From positions 7,344,234 through 7,408,233 of the forward strand of contig OZ025873.1 in assembly GCA_964019415.1 (NCBI GenBank): DNA of 64,000 nt, written 5' to 3'. This DNA is from Ianthella basta. Lineage: Eukaryota > Porifera > Demospongiae > Verongiida > Ianthellidae. Each line of letters opens with the position of its first letter. Position 1 is the first letter of the stretch. Shown here one piece after another: positions 24,356 to 36,300 of the stretch. The notes beneath the pieces are model-generated. The model was given only the letters and a program-made list of their open reading frames with translations. It was not told where the DNA came from and did no database searches. The position numbers and the translations under genes are program-made.

Positions 24356-27300
24356 TGCAAGTTACAATATACACCACTAATCTAAAGTAAATAATATAAT
24401 ATAATATAATATAATATAATATAATATAATATAATATAATTCCCGGGGGGTTAGGCACCCCTCACGAACATGTGATAGGTGTGCCTTTGAAGTATGGGAG
24501 ATTTTAAGACTTTTAAATGAGGCAGAATTTTTAATTAGGTCTTCGTTCTTCTACAAGCAGCCCGCCAAATCCTAATATAAATGTGCATAGCATAACACTT
24601 AATGTATGGTGCATTTATATTGATGCATAGTGGTATCTTGTATATGAATGCAACTTGGCTCGTTGAGACGTGAAACTTGGTGGACACATCCAAGTGGTCC
24701 ACCTTCCTATGTTATTAGCGGGATTTCTTAATTAGTCTCAAAATGGCCGACATATGTGATGTGTATGATGTATTCAACCAGCCCGGCCCGCTCAGTCATG
24801 ACACTTGATGGACCTAGCCAGATAATGCAACTGTTCATGTCATTAGCAGGATTTCTTAATTAGTGGCAAAATGGCCGAGAAAAATGAGGTTCATTGCATA
24901 TCTTACCAACCCAGCCCTGCTAAGTCATGATTCTAAGTGGATGAAGTTAGATGACCAATTTCCTCATGTCATTAGCAGTATTGCTTAATTAGTCACAAAA
25001 TGGAGGCGATGTTTTGAACAATCACATTTTGAAACCAATTTGTAGGCATTTGCCGCTATGCTGGAGCAGAGCAGCACCAACATGTACACTTGCTCACAAC
25101 TATCCAGCCACAATATCCAGCTACTACACCACCACATAGATAAATACAACCGCCATCACCACCACCACAGTGGAAGTTGCAATGAGCACACCAGTATAAT
25201 ATTATGTGCTAGAGCTGCAAGAAAACAGACCACCACATCAGGCGCTGCTACTATATACTACTACTACCACCACCACACAGTGCAAGTTACAATATTACGG
25301 CCACCACATGCATTCCTAAATGAAAATGACCACCACCACCACCACATGGTGCCAGTACAATGGATGCATTCAGTATATGTGCCATTGCTCTAGAAAAAAC
25401 ACCGCCACCACCACCACACAGTGCAAGTTACAATATCGCAGCCACCACCACCTGTGCCAGTAAAGTATCTGTGCTAGTTGGTCATAGAGAAAAAGACCAC
25501 CAGTGCAAGTTACAGTAGCCACCACCACATGTGCCAGTAGAGTATCTGCACTAGTTGGTCATAGAAAAAGACCACCAGTGCAAGTTACAGTGGCACCAGC
25601 ACCATTCGCACCACCACATGTGCCAGAAAGTGAATGCGCTCAATGGCTGAAGAAAAAGACCACCAGCGCAAGTTACAGCTGGTCAGAACCTGCACCGCCG
25701 CCATTGGAGTGCACGCTGCAGCAAGCAATTGTAACTTGCCTAAGGGCATGCCATTGAATTTCTTCCCATGCACCCCAATTCAATGGCATGCCCTTAGGCA
25801 AGCTTACATTTGCTTGCTGCAGCGTGCACTCCAATGGCGGCGGTGCAGGTTCTGACCAGCTGTAACTTGCGCTGGTGGTCTTTTTCTTCAGCCATTGAGC
25901 GCATTCACTTTCTGGCACATGTGGTGGTGCGAATGGTGCTGGTGCCACTGTAACTTGCACTGGTGGTCTTTTTCTATGACCAACTAGTGCAGATACTCTA
26001 CTGGCACATGTGGTGGTGGCTACTGTAACTTGCACTGGTGGTCTTTTTCTCTATGACCAACTAGCACAGATACTTTACTGGCACAGGTGGTGGTGGCATA
26101 TATATACATATAGTCATCTATAAGAAAAGCGTCCTACACAACTGCAAGACAAAGACAAAGGCAATGACGCAGGCCAGCTTGGAGCTTGTGCTTTGCTTGG
26201 CAGCACTGTTCTCCTACCTATGTTTGTAGTAGTGATGTTGATCCACTCTGTGAATCTGCTGACTGCTGCATCATTGACAGTTGCCACTTTCAAGCTATAC
26301 TCCTGACCAGGTGTCAACCCTAGTACATAAAGGAAACTGCCTCCTTCAAGAGAGACATTTACCAATGTTGCATCACTGACATCATTAGCTCTGTTAGCAG
26401 TGGGTTGGAACAGTAACACCTGACCACCTGTAATGACATTCATGACTACACTGGTGGCATTCAATTTGAGGAGGACAGCAGTGTCTCTTGTGATGTACTG
26501 CTCAATGACAGGGATAGGCTGACCTGAGAATGGAATGTGAAATTCAATATGATTAATTGGCATGATACAGATCTGGACATTACCAGTTAAGTAATTTAGT
26601 ACTGAAGTATATTCACAGCCCATTAACTGCATGCCTACAGCAACCAGCCCTAAATCTGAATTAAAATTCATTGGAAGGGTTCAGAGTGAAAAGGTATACA
26701 CTACATCATCATGTATAAGTGCAATAACCTCCATCATTCATGATGTTGACAGTTGCGGTATTAGGTGATCCCTTGATGACACCCATAGCCACAGATGGTG
26801 GTGGGATCACCAGGTCAAGACTGAAGAACTCAGCAAGTTCGACAATGTTGTCACTAATGATAGGCACATTGAAAGTGATCACATTCACTCCAGCAGGGAA
26901 GGTCACTGAGAAGCTTTCACTCCCGTAGTCAGAGCCAACTGTGAGTGAAGTCATGGGTGAGAGGAGGTATGAAGAGTTGCAAGAATGTACATTTCATGCT
27001 ATGAAACTACACATGTTGTCCTTGCTTGAACTATACTGCAGTAGAGGGGGCTCTTATGCACTAGCTCCACCACAAGCGTACACACTCTAGCTGGTAGTAG
27101 AATAAAGTGTACGAGAGGTGACAAGACTCACCAATAGCACTTCCATTTTGTGTGAGGACTGTGACAGTGAAGGCAAAGTCAAGATGGGCTGCAAGTGCTT
27201 CCAAGGTGATGACAGCATTGCTGTCCACTCCTTCTGTCACAGAGTAGTCGGAGGGATTAAAACGTACTGGAATCATGGCTGTGGAAATAAATACAATACT

Positions 27301-30300
27301 CACCATGATCACATTACAGTGTAAATACATTTGAGAGATTTATGAAGAAGTCAAAAAATGTGCATGTGTTCCAAACATACAAGTATTATCCATGATGGTG
27401 ACAAAGGCCACATCTGGAGAGCCCACAGCCACAGCTTCCTGTGCACCAGGCAGACTGAGGGTGGCACTGAAGTACTCTTCAGGTTCCACAAAGTTGTCTT
27501 CATTAGTAGTCACAGGGACTGTCACAGTCACTGAGCCAGCAGAGATGATCACATTAGTGGACACACTAGTGTAGTCATCAGGATCTGGGTGGAAATGAAA
27601 GGAATATACTTTCAGTCTGGACCTCAAAGCAATGATAAGGTATCAAGTAATGGCAAATTGATGTACCATCAGCTGTGATATCCATGGTGGTGACGGTAAT
27701 GGTGATGTCCTTTGGTGAAGGCTGGTCCAGTACAATCATCAGGTCAGCTGGAGTGCCCTCAGAAACAGTGTAGTTCTGAGGGCTGAAACTGATAATCACC
27801 ACTGAAATGAAAGAATTAACATGTCTGTAATAGAGGCAAAGTATGAATTCGTAGGCACTGAGATGTATGTACTGTACTAACCCTTGTCATTTATTTTTAC
27901 CAGATCGGTAAGCTGACAATAAAATGATGCTACCACACAGAAATGTATTCAACTAACCCTCGCTATCCGTGATGTTGACAATTGCAGTGTCGAATGACCC
28001 TGCAATGACACCAAAGGACATAGATGCAGCTGGGATCTCCAGGGTAAGAGTGAAGGATTCATCAAGTTCAGCAATGTTGTCATTGATGATGGACACATTG
28101 AAGCTCATCATATTTACTCCAGCAGGGAAGGTCACTGAGAAACTTTCACCCTCATAGTCAGAGCCACCTTTGGGAAAGTTAAAGGGTACAGAATGGTGAG
28201 GAGAGCAGTAAGAACTGTAGTCTTTTGCTTGAATCAAACTCCAGAGTGAAGCCAAGACATCCTAGCTAGAATGTGCACCAAGGTGCATGTATGTGTCATG
28301 ATGAAACTCACGAATAGCACTTCCATTCTGTGTCGCCACTGTGACACTAAAGCCAAATTCAGGATGGTCTCCAATTGTTTCTAAGGTGATGACAGCATTG
28401 CTGTCCACACCTTCCGTCACAGAGTAGTTGGAGGGATTGAACTGTATTTGAATCATGGCTGTGAATGAAAACAGAATATAGAAAGTACAAATGAGCATTG
28501 TATTGGACAGTTGATGAGCATTTTGTGACCAAATGAATAAGTGACTCACGCAAACCACTACCACGTTCATCAATGATGGTGACAAAGGCTACATCAGGAG
28601 AACCGATAACCACTGTGTCCGGCGAACCAGGCAGACTGAGGGTGGCACTGAAGTACTCTTCAGGTTCCACAAAGTTGTCTTCATTAGTAGTCACAGGGAC
28701 TGTCACAGTCACTGAGCCAGCAGAGATGACCACATTAGTGGACACACTAGTGTAGTCATTAGGATCTGGGTGGAATTGAAAGGAATATACTTTCAGTCTG
28801 GTCCTCAAAGCAATGATAAAGTATCAAGTAATGGCAAATTGATGTACCTTCAGCTGTGATATCCATGGTGGTGATGGCAATGGTGATGTCCTTTGGTGAA
28901 GGCTGGTCCAGTACAATCATCAGGTTAGTTGGAGTGCCCTCAAGAACAGTGTAGTTCTGAGGGCTGAAACTGATAATCACCACTGAAATGGAAGAATTAA
29001 CATGTCTGTAATAGAGGCAAAGTATGAATACGTAGACACTGAGATGTATGTACTGTACTAACCCTTGTCGTCTATTTTTACCAGATCGGTAAGCTGACAA
29101 TATAATGATGCTACCACACAGAAATGTATTCAACTAACCCTCGCTATCCGTGATGTTGACAGTTGCAGTGTCGAATGACCCTGCAATGACACCAAAGGAC
29201 ATAGATACAGCTGGGATCTCCAGGGTAAGAGTGAAGGATTCATCAAGTTCAGCAATGTTGTCATCAATGATGGGCACATTGAAGCTCATCATATTTACTC
29301 CAGCAGGGAAGGTCACTGAGAAGCTTTCACCCCCGTAGTCAGAGCCAACTGTGAGTGAAGTCATGGGTGAGAGGAGGTATGAAGAGTTGCAAGAATGTAC
29401 ATTTCATGCTATGAAACTACACGTTGTCCTTGCTTGAACTATACTGCAGTAGAGGGGGGCTCTTATGCACTAGCTCCACCACAAGCGTACACACTCTAGC
29501 GGGTAGTAGAATAAAGTGTACGAGAGGTGACAAGACTCACCAATAGCACTTCCATTTTGTGTGAGGACTGTGACAGTGAAGGCAAAGTCAAGATGGGCTG
29601 CAAGTGCTTCCAAGGTGATGACAGCATTGCTGTCCACTCCTTCTGTCACAGAGTAGTCGGAGGGATTAAAACGTACTGGAATCATGGCTGTGGAAATAAA
29701 TACAATACTCACCATGATCACATTACAGTGTAAATACATTTGAGAGATTTATGAAGAAGTCAAAAAATGTGCATGTGTTCCAAACATACAAGTATTATCC
29801 ATGATGGTGACAAAGGCCACATCTGGAGAGCCCACAGCCACAGCTTCCTGTGCACCAGGCAGACTGAGGGTGGCACTGAAGTACTCTTCAGGTTCCACAA
29901 AGTTGTCTTCATTAGTAGCCACAGGGACTGTCACAGTCACTGAGCCAGCAGAGATGACCACATTAGTGGACACACTAGTGTAGTCATTAGGATCTGGATG
30001 GAATTGAAAGGAATATACTTTCAGTCTGGTCCTCAAAGCAATGATGAAGTATCAAGTAATGGCAAATTGATGTACCTTCAGCTGTGATATCCATGGTGGT
30101 GATGTTAATGGTGATGTCCTTTGGTGAAGGCTGGTCCAGTACAATCATCAGGTTAGTTGGAGTGCCCTCAGAAACAGTGTAGTTCTGAGGGCTGAAACTG
30201 ATAATCACCACTGAAATGGAAGAATTAACATGTCTGTAATAGAGGCAAAGTATGAATACGTAGACACTGAGATGCATGTACTGTACTAACCCTCGTCATC

Positions 30301-33300
30301 TATTTTTACCAGATCGGTAAGCTGACAATAAAATGATGCTACCACACAGAAATGTATTCAACTAACCCTCGCTATCCGTGATGTTGACAATTGCAGTGTT
30401 GAATGACCCTGCAATGACTCCAAAGGACATAGATGCAGCTGGGATCTCCAGGGTAAGAGTGAAGGATTCATCAAGTTCAGCAACGTTGTCATCAATGATG
30501 GACACATTGAAGCTCATCATATTTACTCCAGCAGGGAAGGTCACTGAGAAACTTTCACCCTCATAGTCAGAGCCACCTTTGAGAAAGTTAAAGGGTACAG
30601 AATGGTGAGGAGAGCAGTAAGAACTGTAGTCTTTTGCTTGAATCAAACTCCAGAGTGAAGCCAAGACATCCTAGCTAGAATGTGCACCAAGGTGCATGTA
30701 TGTGTCATGATGAAACTCACGAATAGCACTTCCATTCTGTGTCGCCACTGTGACACTAAAGCCAAATTCAGGATGGTCTCCAATTGTTTCTAAGGTGATG
30801 GCAGCATTGCTGTCCACACCTTCCGTCACTGAGTAGTTGGAGGCATTGAACTGTACTTGAATCATGGCTGTGAATGAAAACAGAATATAGAAAGTACAAA
30901 TGAGCATTGTATTGGACAGTTGATGAGCATTTTGTGACCAAATGAATAAGTGACTCACGCAAACCACTACCACGTTCATCAATGATGGTGACAAAGGCTA
31001 CATCAGGAGAACCGATAACCACTGTGTCCGGCGAACCAGGCAGACTGAGGGTGGCACTGAAGTACTCGTCAGGTTCCACAAAGTTGTCTTCATTAGTAGT
31101 CACAGGGACTGTCACAGTCACTGAGCCAGCAGAGATGACCACATTAGTGGACACACTAGTGTAGTCATTAGGATCTGGGTGGAATTGAAAGGAATATACT
31201 TTCAGTCTGGTCCTCAAAGCAATGATAAAGTATCAAGTAATGGCAAATTGATGTACCTTCAGCTGTGATATCCATGGTGGTGATGTTAATGGTGATGTCA
31301 TTTGGTGAAGCCTGGTCCAGTACAATCATCAGGTCAGCTGGAGTGCCCTCAGGAACAGTGTAGTTCTGAAGGCTGAAACTGATGGTTACCACTGAAATGG
31401 AAGAATTAACATGTCTGTAATAGAGGCAAAGTATGAATACGTAGACACTGAGATGTATGTACTGTACTAACCCTCGTCATCTATTTTTACCAGATCGGTA
31501 AGCTGACAATATAATGATGCTACCACACAGAAATGTATTCAACTAACCCTCGCTATCCGTGATGTTGACAGTTGCAGTGTCGAATGACCCTGCAATGACA
31601 CCAAAGGACATAGATGCAGCTGGGATCTCCAGGGTAAGAGTGAAGGATTCATCAAGTTCAGCAATGTTGTCATTGATGATGGACACATTGAAGCTCATCA
31701 TATTTACTCCAGCAGGGAAGGTCACTGAGAAGCTTTCGCCCCCGTAGTCAGAGCCAACTGTGAGTGAAGTCATGGGTGAGAGGAGGTATGAAGAGTTGCA
31801 AGAATGTACATTTCATGCTATGAAACTACACATGTTGTCCTTGCTTGAACTATACTGCAGTAGAGGGGGGCTCTTATGCACTAGCTCCACCACAAGCGTA
31901 CACACTCTAGCTGGTAGTAGAATAAAGTGTACGAGAGGTGACAAGACTCACCAATAGCACTTCCATTTTGTGTGAGGACTGTGACAGTGAAGGCAAAGTC
32001 AAGATGGGCTGCAAGTGCTTCCAAGGTGATGACAGCATTGCTGTCCACTCCTTCTGTCACAGAGTAGTCGGAGGGATTAAAACGTACTGGAATCATGGCT
32101 GTGGAAATAAATACAATACTCACCATGATCACATTACAGTGTAAATACATTTGAGAGATTTATGAAGAAGTCAAAAAATGTGCATGTGTTCCAAACATAC
32201 AAGTATTATCTATGATGGTGACAAAGGCCACATCTGGAGAGCCAACAGCCACAGCTTCCTGTGCACCAGGCAGACTGAGGGTGGCACTGAAGTACTCTTC
32301 AGGTTCCACAAAGTTGTCTTCATTAGTAGCCACAGGGACTGTCACAGTCACTGAGCCAGCAGAGATGACCACATTAGTGGACACACTAGTGTAGTCATCA
32401 GGATCTGGGTGGAAATGAAAGGAATATACTTTCAGTCTGGACCTCAAAGCAATGATGAAGTATCAAGTAATGGCAAATTGATGTACCTTCAGCTGTGATA
32501 TCCATGGTGGTGACGGTAATGGTGATGTCCTTTGGTGAAGGCTGGTCCAGTACAATCATCAGGTCAGCTGGAGTGCCCTCAGAAACAGTGTAGTTCTGAG
32601 GGCTGAAACTGATAATCACCACTGAAATGGAAGAATTAACATGTCTGTAATAGAGGCAAAGTATGAATACGTAGACACTGAGATGTATGTACTGTACTAA
32701 CCCTTGTCGTTTATTTTTACCAGATCGATAAGCTGACAATATAATGATGCTACCACACAGAAATGTATTCAACTAACCCTCGCTATCCGTGATGTTGACA
32801 GTTGCAGTGTCGAATGACCCTGCAATGACACCAAAGGACATAGATGCAGCTGGGATCTCCAGGGTAAGAGTGAAGGATTCATCAAGTTCAGCAATGTTGT
32901 CATTGATGATGGACACATTGAAGCTCATCATATTTACTCCAGCAGGGAAGGTCACTGAGAAGCTTTCACCCCCGTAGTCAGAGCCAACTGTGAGTGAAGT
33001 CATGGGTGAGAGGAGGTATGAAGAGTTGCAAGAATGTACATTTCATGCTATGAAACTACACATGTTGTCCTTGCTTGAACTATACTGCAGTAGAGGGGGG
33101 CTCTTATGCACTAGCTCCACCACAAGCGTACACACTCTAGCGGGTAGTAGAATAAAGTGTACGAGAGGTGACAAGACTCACCAATAGCACTTCCATTTTG
33201 TGTGAGGACTGTGACAGTGAAGGCAAAGTCAAGATGGGCTGCAAGTGCTTCCAAGGTGATGACAGCATTGCTGTCCACTCCTTCTGTCACAGAGTAGTCG

Positions 33301-36300
33301 GAGGGATTAAAACGTACTGGAATCATGGCTGTGGAAATAAATACAATACTCACCATGATCACATTACAGTGTAAATACATTTGAGAGATTTATGAAGAAG
33401 TCAAAAAATGTGCATGTGTTCCAAACATACAAGTATTATCTATGATGGTGACAAAGGCCACATCTGGAGAGCCAACAGCCACAGCTTCCTGTGCACCAGG
33501 CAGACTGAGGGTGGCACTGAAGTACTCGTCAGGTTCCACAAAGTTGTCTTCATTAGTAGCCACAGGGACTGTCACAGTCACTGAGCCAGCAGAGATGATC
33601 ACATTAGTGGACACACTAGTGTAGTCATTAGGATCTGGATGGAATTGAAAGGAATATACTTTCAGTCTGGACCTCAAAGCAATGATAAAGTATCAAGTAA
33701 TGGCAAATTGATGTACCTTCAGCTGTGATATCCATGGTGGTGACGGTAATGGTGATGTCCTTTGGTGAAGGCTGGTCCAGTACAATCATCAGGTCAGCTG
33801 GAGTGCCCTCAGGAACAGTGTAGTTCTGAGGGCTGAAACTGATAATCACCACTGAAATGGAAGAATTAACATGTCTGTAATAGAGGCAAAGTATGAATAC
33901 GTAGACACTGAGATGTATGTACTGTACTAACCCTTGTCGTTTAATTTTACCAGATCGGTAAGCTGACAATAAAATGATGCTACCACACAGAAATGTATTC
34001 AACTAACCCTCGCTATCCGTGATGTTGACAATTGCAGTGTCGAATGACCCTGCAATGACACCAAAGGACATAGATGCAGCTGGGATCTCCAGGGTAAGAG
34101 TGAAGGATTCATCAAGTTCAGCAATGTTGTCATCAATGATGGACACATTGAAGCTCATCATATTTACTCCAGCAGGGAAGGTCACTGAGAAACTTTCACC
34201 CTCATAGTCAGAGCCACCTTTGAGAAAGTTAAAGGGTACAGAATGGTGAGGAGAGCAGTAAGAACTGTAGTCTTTTGCTTGAATCAAACTCCAGAGTGAA
34301 GCCAAGACATCCTAGCTAGAATGTGCACCAAGGTGCATGTATGTGTCATGATGAAACTCACGAATAGCACTTCCATTCTGTGTCGCCACTGTGACACTAA
34401 AGCCAAATTCAGGATGGTCTCCAATTGTTTCTAAGGTGATGACAGCATTGCTGTCCACACCTTCCGTCACTGAGTAGTTGGAGGCATTGAACTGTACTTG
34501 AATCATGGCTGTGAATGATAACAGAATATAGAAAGTACAAATGAGCATTGTATTGGACAGTTGATGAGCATTTTGTGACCAAATGAATAAGTGACTCACG
34601 CAAACCACTACCACGTTCATCAATAATGGTGACAAAGGCTGCATCAGGAGAACCGATAATCACTGTGTCCGGCGAACCAGGCAGACTGAGGGTGGCACTG
34701 AAGTACTCGTCAGGTTCCACAAAGTTGTCTTCATTAGTAGTCACAGGGACTGTCACAGTCACTGAGCCAGCAGAGATGACCACATTAGTGGACACACTAG
34801 TGTAGTCATTAGGATCTGGATGGAATTGAAAGGAATATACTTTCAGTCTGGTCCTCAAAGCAATGATGAAGTATCAAGTAATGGCAAATTGATGTACCTT
34901 CAGCTGTGATATCCATGGTGGTGATGTTAATGGTGATGTCCTTTGGTGAAGGCTGGTCCAGTACAATCATCAGGTCAGCTGGAGTGCCCTCAGGAACAGT
35001 GTAGTTCTGAGGGCTGAAACTGATGGTTACCACTGAAATGAAAGAATTAACATGTCTGTAATAGAGGCAAAGTATGAATACGTAGACACTGAGATGCATG
35101 TACTGTACTAACCCTTGTCATCTATTTTTACCAGATCGGTAAGCTGACAATAAAATGATGCTACCACACAGAAATGTATTCAACTAACCCTCGCTATCCG
35201 TGATGTTGACAATTGCAGTGTCGAATGACCCTGCAATGACACCAAAGGACATAGATGCAGCTGGGATCTCCAGGGTAAGAGTGAAGGATTCATCAAGTTC
35301 AGCAATGTTGTCATCAATGATGGACACATTGAAGCTCATCATATTTACTCCAGCAGGGAAGGTCACTGAGAAACTTTCACCCTCATAGTCAGAGCCACCT
35401 TTGAGAAAGTTAAAGGGTACAGAATGGTGAGGAGAGCAGTAAGAACTGTAGTCTTTTGCTTGAATCAAACTCCAGAGTGAAGCCAAGACATCCTAGCTAG
35501 AATGTGCACCAAGGTGCATGTATGTGTCATGATGAAACTCACGAATAGCACTTCCATTCTGTGTCGCCACTGTGACACTAAAGCCAAATTCAGGATGGTC
35601 TCCAATTGTTTCTAAGGTGATGACAGCATTGCTGTCCACACCTTCCGTCACAGAGTAGTTGGAGGCATTGAACTGTACTTGAATCATGGCTGTGAATGAT
35701 AACAGAATATAGAAAGTACAAATGAGCATTGTATTGGACAGTTGATGAGCATTTTGTGATGAAATCAGTTGTGTGACCAAATGAATAAGTGACTCACGCA
35801 AATCACTACCACGTTCATCAATGATGGTGACAAAGGCTACATCAGGAGAACCGATAACCACTGTGTCCGGTGAACCAGGCAGACTGAGGGTGGCACCAAA
35901 GTACTCATCTTCTTCCACAATATCTTCTACAACAGTATTCACCGAGAGTGTGACCTGATCTGTACCAGTTGGGATGGTCACATTGAAGGATCCCCCAACA
36001 AAGTCACCAGAACCTGGGTGTAGGTAGAAAGATAACGCTACGATCAGGTGAAGGTACTAAGTATTGGTGAACTGATTGATGTTAAAAAATGCTATGTACT
36101 TTTAGAAGTGATGTCCATGGTAGTAACAGTGGCAGTGATGTCCTTTGGTGAAGGCTGGTTCAGTACAATCATCAGGTTAGCTGGAGTGCCCTCGGGAACA
36201 GTGTAGTTCTGAGGACTGAAACTGACGACCACCTCTGAAATGGAAGAATTAGCATGTCTGTAATAGAGGCAAAGTATGAATATGTAGACACTGAGATGTA

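Larger units (their letters stand above)
23794..26523 (-). other. Membrane-proximal FN3 pair and transmembrane helix of gene C
   Basis: FN3 exon 26523-26218 is 306 nt, 12 nt shorter than in genes B and D; the loss removes the AKRQ of the NRAKRQ loop. The second exon 24205-23794 encodes an FN3 (LQTGEEYQVEIE) and a transmembrane helix around GWIAAGILLMCMVVTLMVAF, ending CWSKSER. The gap between them is expanded by about 1.75 kb of repeats. Confidence 0.86.
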
